A stretch of 64,000 nt of DNA from Mycobacterium sp. E796 (GTDB taxonomy: Bacteria > Actinomycetota > Actinomycetes > Mycobacteriales > Mycobacteriaceae): assembly GCF_001672815.1 (NCBI RefSeq), contig NZ_LZKK01000325.1, positions 149,719-213,718 of the forward strand, written 5' to 3'. The translations under genes were made by a program, and so were the position numbers. Below are positions 9,017 through 16,557 of the stretch, piece after piece. How positions within the stretch are numbered: position 1 is the stretch's first letter; every line of letters starts with the position of its first letter. The notes beneath the pieces are model-generated. The model had not been told where the DNA came from. It ran no database searches and was given only the letters and a program-made list of their open reading frames with translations.

Positions 9017-9847
9017 ATGACCAGCGTTTCATCCTTAGACTCAGTCCAGACTTCCCTCTCTCGACGTCCTCGCTCTCGCCCGAAATCGAGCCCGTCGGCC
9101 CCGACGGTCAGCCTCGTCATTCCGGTGCGGAATGAGGCGCGCAACATCGGCTGGGTGCTCGAGCAGCTCGCTGATGAGGCGACCGAGATCATCATCGTCG
9201 ACGGCGATTCGACCGATGTCACGCTCATCACCGCGCGCCGATCCCGGCCCGACATCCGGGTCGTGCCGCAGCAGGGTCCGGGCAAAGGCAGCGCGTTGCG
9301 AACGGGGTTCCTCGCCGCCACCGGTGACATCATCGTGATGATGGACGCGGACGGCAGCATGTCGCCCAGCGAGATCCCGCACTACGTGCATTTCATTGCG
9401 AACGGCTACGACTTCGTCAAAGGGTCGCGGTTCATCAGCGGCGGATCGTCGTTGGACATCACGTGGTTTCGGCGGTTCGGCAACTGGTTCTTGCTGTCCG
9501 TGTTCAACTCGCTGTACCACGGCAACTTGACCGACCTCTGCTATGGGTTCGTTGCTTTCGACCGTCGCTACCTCGATCACCTCCACCTCTCGGCGACCGG
9601 CTTCGAAATCGAGGCCGAGATGACGGTGCGGGCCATGCAGGCGGGATTGCGAATCGCGGAGGTTCCCAGCGTGGAACTGCCCCGTCGCAGCGGAGCGTCG
9701 AACCTGCATGCGATCCGCGATGGCATCCGCGTCCTGCGGACGGTGCTGCGTCACCACCGCTCCGGCGTTTCTGGGCACCTGTACCAGGCGGCCCGGCAGG
9801 CTGCAGGGCGACCGGCTGTCGGTATGTCAGCCGAAGTGACGGCGTGA
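9017..9847 (+). CDS. Family 2 glycosyltransferase (dolichol-phosphate-mannose-synthase-like)
   Basis: 276 residues. The GT-A fold is recognised by SLVIPVRNEARNI, the nucleotide-binding IIVDGDSTD, and the metal-binding MMDADGSM (DxD), followed by FVKGSRFI and the acceptor-loop region LCYGFVAFD. No C-terminal membrane segments are present, so it may work at the membrane face on a polyprenyl phosphate acceptor. It is first in an operon with the downstream kinase-like gene (4-base GTGA overlap) and sits under regulatory copy A, linking it to the surface-glycan operons at 33-49 kb. Confidence 0.87.
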   Translation: MTSVSSLDSVQTSLSRRPRSRPKSSPSAPTVSLVIPVRNEARNIGWVLEQLADEATEIIIVDGDSTDVTLITARRSRPDIRVVPQQGPGKGSALRTGFLAATGDIIVMMDADGSMSPSEIPHYVHFIANGYDFVKGSRFISGGSSLDITWFRRFGNWFLLSVFNSLYHGNLTDLCYGFVAFDRRYLDHLHLSATGFEIEAEMTVRAMQAGLRIAEVPSVELPRRSGASNLHAIRDGIRVLRTVLRHHRSGVSGHLYQAARQAAGRPAVGMSAEVTA

Positions 9848-10983
9848 CTGGCGATGCCCGCCCGCCCGACCGGCTGATTGACGTCAACGACCTGCCGATC
9901 GGTTTCATTGACGTCGCACTGAGCATGCCGCCGGCGGAGTTGGTCGGCGAAACGGTTGTGGTCCTGCTGCGTCCCGAGAAGGGCCCCCCGACGGCGGTGC
10001 TGAAGGTGGCGCGTGGCCAGCTCAGAGCCGCGAAATTGCGTATGCAGCGGCGCGTGCTCGCCGAACTCGCTGTCCACCAAGGACTTAACGACGAATGGCG
10101 CAAACTGTTACCGCGGATACTCGCATTCGACGAGCGCGCTAATGCGGCCGTGTCCGTTGAGTCCTATCGCCGTGGAACAGACCTGGCAGAGGTTCTGGCA
10201 CGCCGCCCGAACCGTGTCGAGGAGCTGACCGCGGCTGCCCTGAGAGCCATCGCGCCCCTGCACCGCGGAACCGGGACGGCCGCCGTCGTCGACAACTTCT
10301 GCCTATTGCGGCGATGGGTCGTCGAACCCCTCGCGACCCTGACGGACGCGTGCCGGCGGCTGGATCCCCATCGGGTTCCCGACATGAACCGGCTCGGCAC
10401 CGTGCTACGGCAAGCCCTTGTCGGCTGGCGCATGCCGGTGAGTTGGACGCACGGCGACTACACGCCCGCCAACGTTCGGGTCGCCGGCATTCGCGGCCCG
10501 GTTACCGGCATCGTGGATTGGGGCGGCGCGCGGCCGGGCCAGCCTGCCTTCATCGACGAGTACCTGATGATCCTGACGGCGAGCTCTCTGGTGGAGCGAA
10601 CCGATCTGGGCACGGTCGTCGCTGACCGGCTAAGAGCGGGCGGCCTCTCGGTTCGAGAGCGTTCGGCGCTGCGTGCCGCGCACGACGAAGCGGCAGCGGG
10701 CGTCGAGCACAGTGAGCGCATCGACGAGCGCATCGCCATCGTGCTGACCTGGCTGCGCCATGCTTCCGGCTCGTGGCGCAAGCGTGAAACTCCGCCAGAC
10801 CATCACACCTGGTGGGCCACCGATGTGGCTCCGGTGCTCGACGCCGCCGCCGCGTGGCTCGAATTCGATGTTCCGAGCGTGGATTCCCGCGCGGGCCGAG
10901 GCGCGGCAAGCATTGTGCCGATGACTAAGCCGACGCGCGTCGGGGGCGCCCCGCAGGCCCGGAGGAACCGGACCGATGGCTGA
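9844..10983 (+). CDS. Aminoglycoside-phosphotransferase-like kinase
   Basis: 379 residues from GTG 9844, overlapping the upstream stop as GTGA. The catalytic loop of the APH/choline-kinase fold is clear: SWTHGDYTPANVR (Brenner motif, HGD and Asn) followed by GIVDWGGA (metal-binding Asp). An N-terminal LKVARG supplies the ATP-binding Lys. Pairing with a glycosyltransferase under one promoter suggests phosphorylation of a sugar or lipid carrier rather than drug resistance; this is inference. Confidence 0.83.
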   Translation: MTGDARPPDRLIDVNDLPIGFIDVALSMPPAELVGETVVVLLRPEKGPPTAVLKVARGQLRAAKLRMQRRVLAELAVHQGLNDEWRKLLPRILAFDERANAAVSVESYRRGTDLAEVLARRPNRVEELTAAALRAIAPLHRGTGTAAVVDNFCLLRRWVVEPLATLTDACRRLDPHRVPDMNRLGTVLRQALVGWRMPVSWTHGDYTPANVRVAGIRGPVTGIVDWGGARPGQPAFIDEYLMILTASSLVERTDLGTVVADRLRAGGLSVRERSALRAAHDEAAAGVEHSERIDERIAIVLTWLRHASGSWRKRETPPDHHTWWATDVAPVLDAAAAWLEFDVPSVDSRAGRGAASIVPMTKPTRVGGAPQARRNRTDG

Positions 10984-11028
10984 CGATGCAAAACGGAGAG
11001 CGAATTGGTCGCGATCGACGGTGGTGGG

Positions 11029-11739
11029 CTAGTCGCCGGCGTGCGCCGCGGCGGTCACGGGGACCTCAAATGAGAGTGGTTCCGCGCAAACCTTTCTCAC
11101 CGCGAGTGCGTGGCGTCGCTCCATGAACTTCTTGAAGTAGTCGATTCGATCGGGATTGGTGAAGCTGGGCAGTGCCAGTATCCACGCCTTCTTGAAGTTA
11201 TCGAGGTACTCCTCGGGTTGGTCCGGGTTGCTGATCCGGCGGACACCCACCCACAGTGCAATCAACATTTTGGCGACGTCCGCGGGATCCTGCTGGTGGA
11301 TGACGTCACCCTCCCTGGCTGCTTTCTCGATGAGGGTGATGACGAAGTCTTTCCGCGATTTCCACAGCGCGCGGGGTTCTGGCGTCGTGTTTTCCAGCGC
11401 GTCGAGCAGCCGCATGCCGGCTCGGGAGAGGTCGTACTGGGTGTCCTGAACGGCACGGAGGAAAACGAATTCGATGAGGGTCTCCAGGCCCGACATGTTG
11501 CGGTCAAGCAACTCGGCGACTGCCGAACGGGTCAGCTGGGTGAGTTCGTCGATGATCGTCAGCGCCAGCGCCTGCTTCGAGGAGAAGTGAAAATACATCG
11601 CCCCCTTGGTCAGCTCGGCCTCCGCGAGGATGTCATCGAGGCTGACGAGGTTGTACGGAAGCTGCGCGAACTGGCGTGCGGCGGCGGCGATGAGACGATC
11701 GCGGGTGTTGTCGGGTCGCCGTTCGCTGTCCTCAGTCAT
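11029..11739 (-). CDS. TetR-family regulator 1, gamma-butyrolactone-receptor-like
   Basis: 236 residues. The N-terminal helix-turn-helix reads RDRLIAAAARQFAQ, then LDDILAEAELTKGAMYFHF, matching the recognition region of butyrolactone-receptor TetR proteins (TKGALYFHF). The ligand domain is all helical. It is a close paralogue of the protein at 12131-12772, with long shared blocks such as LLDRNMSGLETLIEFVF. The final 25 residues are absent from the paralogue. An inverted repeat GACAC-GCA-GTGTC at 11842-11854, about 100 bases upstream, is a possible operator. It is convergent with the kinase-like gene. Confidence 0.88.
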   Translation of the reverse strand: MTEDSERRPDNTRDRLIAAAARQFAQLPYNLVSLDDILAEAELTKGAMYFHFSSKQALALTIIDELTQLTRSAVAELLDRNMSGLETLIEFVFLRAVQDTQYDLSRAGMRLLDALENTTPEPRALWKSRKDFVITLIEKAAREGDVIHQQDPADVAKMLIALWVGVRRISNPDQPEEYLDNFKKAWILALPSFTNPDRIDYFKKFMERRHALAVRKVCAEPLSFEVPVTAAAHAGD

Positions 11740-12130
11740 CGCCCCGCCTGTTCTCTTTGCGCCCGCCGCGCAGCGGGGGCACCTTACTTGTCCCGAGAAA
11801 CCAACACCGCCGCGTCGATGCCTTCGATGATAGGCCCCGCTGACACGCAGTGTCTGTAGACCCGCCCGGTGCGGTGGCTCTCAATTCATCCCGCGGCCGT
11901 CCCCGACCTTACACCCCGCGTTTACCGCGGCTTCCCCCGAAGTTATGCCAAGTATGGGCCGCGGATGGTTGCTGGGAGACCCCCAGACCCCGGACGCCAG
12001 AGGTGTGAGTCGGACCCGGTCGACACTCGGAACCCAGGTCGTTCTTAGTTACCGGAGGCGACGACGGCGGCGTGGCGAGCAGGCGGGATGGCGTCGAGTC
12101 GTCGTAAGAGCGTCTGCGGCAGAGGGCCTT
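11740..12130. other. Gap between the two TetR genes
   Basis: 391 bases with no credible gene; open frames here are shadows without ribosome binding sites. It holds the GACAC/GTGTC inverted repeat at 11842-11854 and the presumed promoter of regulator 1. No copy of the bipartite element is present. Confidence 0.45.
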
Positions 12131-12772
12131 TCACGCAAGCGCTTGACGTCGTTCGATGAACTTGGTGAAGTAGTCGATTCGATCGGGATTGGCGAAGCTG
12201 GGCAGTGCCAGTGTCCATATTCTTTGCAGGGTGTCCAGGTAATCCGCGGGTTTGTCGAGATTGCTGGTTCGGCGGATACCCACCCACAGTGCCACCAACA
12301 TTTTGGCGATGTCTTCGGGATCGTGCTCGGCGATGACGTCGCCCTCGGCGGCTGCCTTTTGGATCAGGCTGGTGACGAACTCGATCCATGACTGCCACAC
12401 CGTCGGGGGTAGGGAGGTCGGGTTGTCCAGCGTGTCGAGCAGTCGGACGCCGGCGCGCGCGACGTCGTCCTGTGTGTCTTGAGCGGCACGCGCGAAGACG
12501 AACTCGATCAGGGTTTCCAGGCCCGACATGTTGCGGTCAAGCAACTCGGCGATCGATGACCGGCTCAGCTCGGTGAGATCGTCAATGATCGTCAGCGCCA
12601 GCGCCTGCTTCGAGGGGAAGTGAAAATACATTGCCCCTTTGGTGAGTTCGGCTTCCGCCAGGATGTCGTCGAGGCTCACGACGCTGTACGGGCGGTGGGC
12701 GAACTGGCGTGAGGCGGCGGCAATGATTCGCTGACGCGTCACGTCGGCTCGCCGTTCGCCGTCCTCATTCAT
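12131..12772 (-). CDS. TetR-family regulator 2, paralogue of regulator 1
   Basis: 213 residues, colinear with the upstream-numbered paralogue and sharing the identical core LDDILAEAELTKGAMYFHF in the DNA-recognition region. The two proteins may therefore recognise similar operators while differing in the ligand-binding half (for example TSLPPTVWQSWIEF against TPEPRALWKSRKDF). It is transcribed away from the PAS gene; the 370-base gap ahead of it carries an inverted repeat and regulatory copy B. Tandem duplication followed by divergence is the simplest origin. Confidence 0.88.
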   Translation of the reverse strand: MNEDGERRADVTRQRIIAAASRQFAHRPYSVVSLDDILAEAELTKGAMYFHFPSKQALALTIIDDLTELSRSSIAELLDRNMSGLETLIEFVFARAAQDTQDDVARAGVRLLDTLDNPTSLPPTVWQSWIEFVTSLIQKAAAEGDVIAEHDPEDIAKMLVALWVGIRRTSNLDKPADYLDTLQRIWTLALPSFANPDRIDYFTKFIERRQALA

Positions 12773-12972
12773 TGCCCCGCCTTGTCTCGTCGCGGTTGCC
12801 GCGCGAAAAACCGTCGCGGCGCGGCCAGGCAGTTCCGCGACCGAGTCAGTTCCTTCGGGGAGGGGGTGGTGGCACGCCGGGTGCGTAGACCCCCCTGGAG
12901 CGGCGTTGTGTTCGTCGAAGTCTTCCGTTGGTCTGGCCTGGTCTGATCTGGAGCTGACGTCCTGACTTTAAT

Positions 12973-13007
12973 TCACACTTTACTTCGCGGGAAGACTCAA
13001 AGTGTGA
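12973..13007. promoter_or_regulatory. Spaced inverted repeat, possible operator
   Basis: TCACACTTT at 12973-12981 and its exact reverse complement AAAGTGTGA at 12999-13007 are separated by 17 bases. The right arm overlaps the AAGT box of regulatory copy B, in the divergent region between TetR regulator 2 and the PAS gene. A dimeric regulator bridging both arms, or a hairpin, are both possible. Confidence 0.5.
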
Positions 13008-13069
13008 TAATTTGGCCGCTACCATGCCAAATAGTATGTAAATTGGCTGGTCAGGTGCATCGGCGGTAT
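13000..13069 (+). promoter_or_regulatory. Bipartite regulatory element, copy B
   Basis: AAGTGTGA at 13000, GTATGTAA at 13034-13041, GTGCAT at 13055, GGTAT at 13065-13069. Box spacing (34, 21, 10) matches copy A. It ends 73 bases before the PAS gene ATG at 13143. Confidence 0.75.
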
Positions 13070-13142
13070 CTATACACGATTGCGCCTCAGGCGTCGCGGT
13101 GACACGCCCGCCCAGGTCGGCTTTCTTCCGTGAGGAGGACAT

Positions 13143-13670
13143 ATGTCGGTCGTGACCAGACAACCGGATGTGGCGACGCGCGTGCCATCGAAGTCAAACG
13201 CGCCTCCACCCACCGCGGTCTTACCCGACCCACCGCGCGACGGCCCTGGAAGGGACGCCACTGCGCCGGTTGAGCGCCGGCGCAGTGGGGGGCCCGCCGA
13301 TTCGCCCATGGAGATCTTGAGCCGATTGCCCGCCGTGGTGGTGTTGGAGCGGCTCCCGGTTCCTTCGCTCGCGATGGCGCGGGACGGCATCATCTTGTTC
13401 GCCAACAGGGCGTTTGCCGAGATGGTGGGTTACGAGCTAGAAGCGTTGGCGGGCTCGGTGTTTCCCGAGATGTTCCACACCGTGCCGGCCACCTTGTGCG
13501 CGGTTTCGGGCGTCGACGCAGTCGCGAATCTGATCGTCGAGCTGCGGCACTGTGAGGGTTGGACGGTGCGCGCCAGGATGAGCCAGACGGCGATGTTGCG
13601 CCAGGCCGACCCGGTCGTGCTGGTGACGTTCGACAATTTGACGGAACGGCTGTGGATGGACGAGCGATGA
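13143..13670 (+). CDS. PAS-domain protein
   Basis: 175 residues with a strong ribosome binding site (GAGGAGG). The N-terminal 55 residues are Pro/Arg-rich and probably disordered. Residues about 60-170 form one PAS domain: LPVPSLAMARDGIILFANRAFAEMVGYE is the canonical opening. There is no kinase, cyclase or DNA-binding output domain, so it would act as a stand-alone sensor or adaptor. It sits directly before the PE-PPE-Esx operon and shares its regulatory element, so it may sense a signal relevant to that cassette. Confidence 0.82.
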   Translation: MSVVTRQPDVATRVPSKSNAPPPTAVLPDPPRDGPGRDATAPVERRRSGGPADSPMEILSRLPAVVVLERLPVPSLAMARDGIILFANRAFAEMVGYELEALAGSVFPEMFHTVPATLCAVSGVDAVANLIVELRHCEGWTVRARMSQTAMLRQADPVVLVTFDNLTERLWMDER

Positions 13671-13767
13671 GTCGCCGACCTGGATATCGTCGTGCGCCGA
13701 TCTCTTCCCGGGCACCTGCGCTGTCGCCGGCAGCGACCTGGTTGTTCTAGTCCGGCGCTGCGTTTCC

Positions 13768-13790
13768 GCGAGCGCGGGTGACGCGCTCGC
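13768..13790 (+). terminator. GC-rich hairpin after PAS gene
   Basis: GCGAGCGCG and CGCGCTCGC form a perfect 9-base-pair stem around a 5-base loop. No U tract follows, which is common for mycobacterial intrinsic terminators. It is about 100 bases after the PAS stop. Confidence 0.45.
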
Positions 13791-13873
13791 CGCTGCCGTG
13801 CCCCGGCTCCATGCCGTGCCACCGGCCCCAGTCGCGGCTCATTGGGCAGTCCACGCGAACTCTCCTAACGACG

Positions 13874-13891
13874 TGCAAGTACTGCAAGTAC
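13874..13891 (+). repeat. Tandem 9-base direct repeat upstream of copy C
   Basis: TGCAAGTAC occurs twice head to tail, immediately before the AAGTTGA box of regulatory copy C. Each unit runs into an AGTACT-like palindrome. A 9-base period is close to one helical turn, so this could bind a regulator dimer. Confidence 0.5.
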
Positions 13892-13894
13892 TAG

Positions 13895-13964
13895 AAGTTG
13901 ACCAATTCCCTTACTAATGCTTCGATAAGTATGTATTCTACTGAATGAAGTGCATTGCCGGTAT
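13895..13964 (+). promoter_or_regulatory. Bipartite regulatory element, copy C
   Basis: AAGTTGA at 13895, GTATGTAT at 13929-13936, GTGCAT at 13950, GGTAT at 13960-13964, with the standard 34, 21 and 10 spacing. It ends 71 bases before the PE gene ATG. Confidence 0.75.
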
Positions 13965-14035
13965 CCACGGTCGCACCAGGCCCCGCGTAACGGCGTCCGG
14001 CCGATGGCTCGACCTGCTTCCGCTAGGAGGAGCAC

Positions 14036-14335
14036 ATGTCGTTTGTGACCACGCTGCCGGCGATGTTGTCGTCCGCAGCCGACGAACTGCAAAACATCGG
14101 CGCCGCCGTGACCGCCGGAGACGCGGCCGCGGCCGCCCCGACCACCGGGGTGATTCCCGCAGCGGCCGATGAGGTGTCGGCGCTGACGGCGGCGCACTTC
14201 ACCGCGCACGGCGTCCTGTACCAGGAGGTCAGCGCCCAGGCCGCCGCGATTCGTGAGCTGTTCGTCAGCACCTTGGCGACCAGCGCCGGTTCTTACGCGG
14301 CCACCGAGGCCGCCAACGCGGCCGCGGTCCTCTGA
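14036..14335 (+). CDS. PE family protein
   Basis: 99 residues, the length of a bare PE domain. It has AADELQNIGAAVTAGDAAAAAPTTGVIPAAADEVS and ends with the YAATE export-type motif. The opening MSFVTTLPAML again lacks a Pro-Glu pair. A strong AGGAGGAG ribosome binding site precedes it. It is first in an operon with a PPE and two Esx genes; PE and PPE proteins of such pairs form a heterodimer that is exported by ESX-5-type systems. Confidence 0.9.
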   Translation: MSFVTTLPAMLSSAADELQNIGAAVTAGDAAAAAPTTGVIPAAADEVSALTAAHFTAHGVLYQEVSAQAAAIRELFVSTLATSAGSYAATEAANAAAVL

Positions 14336-14354
14336 GCTTCGTAGCGGGATCATC

Positions 14355-15785
14355 ATGGATTACGGGGCGCTACCGCCGGAGATCAACTCCGGGCGGATGT
14401 ATGCCGGTCCGGGCGCGGGGTCGATGCTGGCCGCCGCAGCCGCCTGGAACGGGTTGGCCGCCGATTTGCGTTCCGGGGCGGCCGGCTACGACGCCGTGAT
14501 CTCGGCGCTCACCGGTGGACCGTGGCTGGGCCCGTCGGCGATGGCGATGTCGGCCGCGGCCGCACCCTACGTGGCGTGGATGAGCGCGACCGCCGCGGAG
14601 GCCGAGCTGGCGGCCACGCAGGCTCAAGCGGCGGCGGCCGCGTACGCGGCGGCCTTCGCGGCGACGGTGCCGCCGCCGGAGATCGTGGCCAACCGCGCAC
14701 TCCTGATGATGCTGATCGCGACCAACTTTTTCGGTCAGAACACACCGGCGATCGCGGCCACCGAGGCCCAGTACGCGGAGATGTGGGCGCAGGACGCCGC
14801 GGCGATGTACGGCTATGCCGCGAGTTCGGCGGCGGCCACAGCGCCGGTGACTCCCTTCGCTCCGGCGCCGCAGACCACCAACCTGGCCGGGTTGGCGGCG
14901 CAAGGGGGCGCGAGCGCCCAGTCGGCCGGCTCGGCGATTGGCGGCGCACAGCAGACGCTGTCCCAATTGACCTCGGCGATCACCGGGGCGCTGAACAGCC
15001 TCGCGTCACCCCTGTCCTCCGCACTGGGCGGAACTTCTTCGTCGGGCGCTGCCGTGGGCCCCTTCGGGAGCCTCTTGTCCGACTCCTCGCTCGGAGGCAT
15101 CGCGACCGGTCTGATCACCTCGTACGGCGCGATGCCGGGCTGGATGGGCTTGTCGGTGATGTCGACGATGTTGGGCACCGTTTTCGGTCCCCTCATCGGT
15201 GGCCCGATGAACATCGGCTTCGCATCCGCAGCCGCGGCCAACACCGCTGCCGGCGCGGCGGGCGCGGCGGGTGCGGCGGCAGGGGCGCTGGGGCCGATCG
15301 GCGCGGGCCTTGGTGGTATCCCGGGCTTGGGCGGCTTCGCGGGCCTGGGTGCGGCGACCTCGGTCGGCGGATTGGCGGTGCCTCAGGGTTGGGGGCTCGC
15401 GGCAGCGGGCGCCTCGCCCGGGATGCTCGGGACGCTGCCGATGGTTTCTCCCGCGGCGATGCCTTTGGCCGGCGACGAAGTCGCCGCCGGACTGGGTTTC
15501 CCGGTGCCGCTCGGCGGGGTCGGCGGGCTCGGCCGAGCCGCGGCCGCGGGTGCTGGAGCCGGCGCGGCCATCGCGGCGGCCAAGTACGCGCCGCGCCTCA
15601 GGTTCGTGTCGCGTCCACCAGCCGCCGGATATTCGGACGACGGGGAAACCCCGGCGGCCCCACCGCCGGCGGCGGCGAAATACCCTGTGCCCGCGTCATT
15701 CCCGACGAATGGGCACGCGCCCCCCGGGTATCAGGCGGCGGTCATATACGTGCCGACCAACGGAAACTCGTCGGCCAACGTGTAA
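14355..15785 (+). CDS. PPE family protein, SVP subfamily
   Basis: 476 residues from ATG 14355. The start was chosen because MDYGALPPEINSGRMYAGPG is the conserved PPE opening, although the frame is open further upstream. Residues 1-180 are the PPE domain. A Ser/Ala/Gly-rich linker follows, and ATSVGGLAVPQGW near residue 340 fits the SVP motif (GxxSVPxxW). The C-terminus is Pro/Ala-rich. It should pair with the PE protein encoded 19 bases upstream, bind an EspG chaperone and be exported to the cell surface. Confidence 0.93.
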   Translation: MDYGALPPEINSGRMYAGPGAGSMLAAAAAWNGLAADLRSGAAGYDAVISALTGGPWLGPSAMAMSAAAAPYVAWMSATAAEAELAATQAQAAAAAYAAAFAATVPPPEIVANRALLMMLIATNFFGQNTPAIAATEAQYAEMWAQDAAAMYGYAASSAAATAPVTPFAPAPQTTNLAGLAAQGGASAQSAGSAIGGAQQTLSQLTSAITGALNSLASPLSSALGGTSSSGAAVGPFGSLLSDSSLGGIATGLITSYGAMPGWMGLSVMSTMLGTVFGPLIGGPMNIGFASAAAANTAAGAAGAAGAAAGALGPIGAGLGGIPGLGGFAGLGAATSVGGLAVPQGWGLAAAGASPGMLGTLPMVSPAAMPLAGDEVAAGLGFPVPLGGVGGLGRAAAAGAGAGAAIAAAKYAPRLRFVSRPPAAGYSDDGETPAAPPPAAAKYPVPASFPTNGHAPPGYQAAVIYVPTNGNSSANV

Positions 15786-15881
15786 CGGCAGCACAAATCA
15801 ATTGACTCGAGGTGTGCTGGCTCGCCGCACAAGCGAACCAGCCACCGACAGAACCCCATCCATGTGAGGTAAGGAGCCAAG

Positions 15882-16178
15882 ATGGCAACACGATTCATGA
15901 CCGACCCGCACGAAATGCGGGCGATGGCGGGCCGGTTTGAGGTCCACGCGCAGACCGTTGAGGACGAGGCCCGCAAGATGTGGGCGTCGTCGATGAACAT
16001 CGCCGGTGCCGGCTGGAGTGGCCAGGCGCAGGCGACCTCCTACGACACCATGGGTCAGATGAATCAGGCGTTCCGCAACATCGTGAACATGCTGCACGGG
16101 GTGCGCGACGGGCTGATCCGCGACGCGAACAACTACGAGCAGCAAGAGCAGGCCTCCCAGCAGATCCTCGGCAGCTAG
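15882..16178 (+). CDS. EsxJ/K/M-like WXG100 protein (QILSS family)
   Basis: 98 residues with an AAGGAG ribosome binding site. It closely follows the EsxJ/EsxK/EsxM type: MATRFMTDPHEMR at the start, the turn motif AGAGWSG (WXG), FRNIVNMLHGVRDGL, and the tail QQEQASQQILGS where M. tuberculosis proteins have QILSS. It forms a four-helix heterodimer with the downstream partner and is a substrate of type VII secretion. Its position after PE and PPE repeats the four-gene layout of the esx duplications that spread with ESX-5. Confidence 0.95.
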   Translation: MATRFMTDPHEMRAMAGRFEVHAQTVEDEARKMWASSMNIAGAGWSGQAQATSYDTMGQMNQAFRNIVNMLHGVRDGLIRDANNYEQQEQASQQILGS

Positions 16179-16226
16179 CTCGAAGGACCCTCTGCCCCAA
16201 AACTTTTCAACCAAGGAGAGATGAAC

Positions 16227-16511
16227 ATGACCATCAATTACCAGTTTGGCGATGTGGATGCCCATGGTGCGACGATTCGCGCCCAGGCCGCGTCGTTGGA
16301 GGCCGAGCACCAGGCCATCGTTCGCGATGTGCTGGCTGCTGGTGACTTCTGGGGTGGCGCCGGTTCGGTGGCGTGCCAGGAGTTCATCACCCAGTTGGGT
16401 CGCAACTTCCAGGTGATCTACGAGCAGGCCAATGCTCACGGCCAGAAGGTGCAGACGGCGGGCAGCAACATGTCCAGCACGGACAGCGCCGTCGGGTCCA
16501 GCTGGGCCTGA
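16227..16511 (+). CDS. EsxN/EsxL-like WXG100 protein (Mtb9.9 family)
   Basis: 94 residues from ATG 16227. An ATG at 16221 is only two bases from the GGAG ribosome binding site, while 16227 lies eight bases away and gives the family's standard length. MTINYQFGDVDAHG, the WXG turn in GDFWGGAG, and the C-terminal DSAVGSSWA are characteristic of the Mtb9.9 proteins. It is the partner of the Esx protein 48 bases upstream. Many M. tuberculosis members are T-cell antigens; that is family knowledge only. Confidence 0.95.
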   Translation: MTINYQFGDVDAHGATIRAQAASLEAEHQAIVRDVLAAGDFWGGAGSVACQEFITQLGRNFQVIYEQANAHGQKVQTAGSNMSSTDSAVGSSWA

Positions 16512-16557
16512 TACCGAAGACCGGGTTACGCGCGGACGTCACGGGACCGTGATCGCC

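Larger units (their letters stand above)
13671..14035. other. Gap between PAS gene and PE operon
   Basis: 365 bases without a gene. It holds a terminator-like hairpin (13768-13790), a 9-base tandem repeat (13874-13891) and regulatory copy C (13895-13964). Confidence 0.6.
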
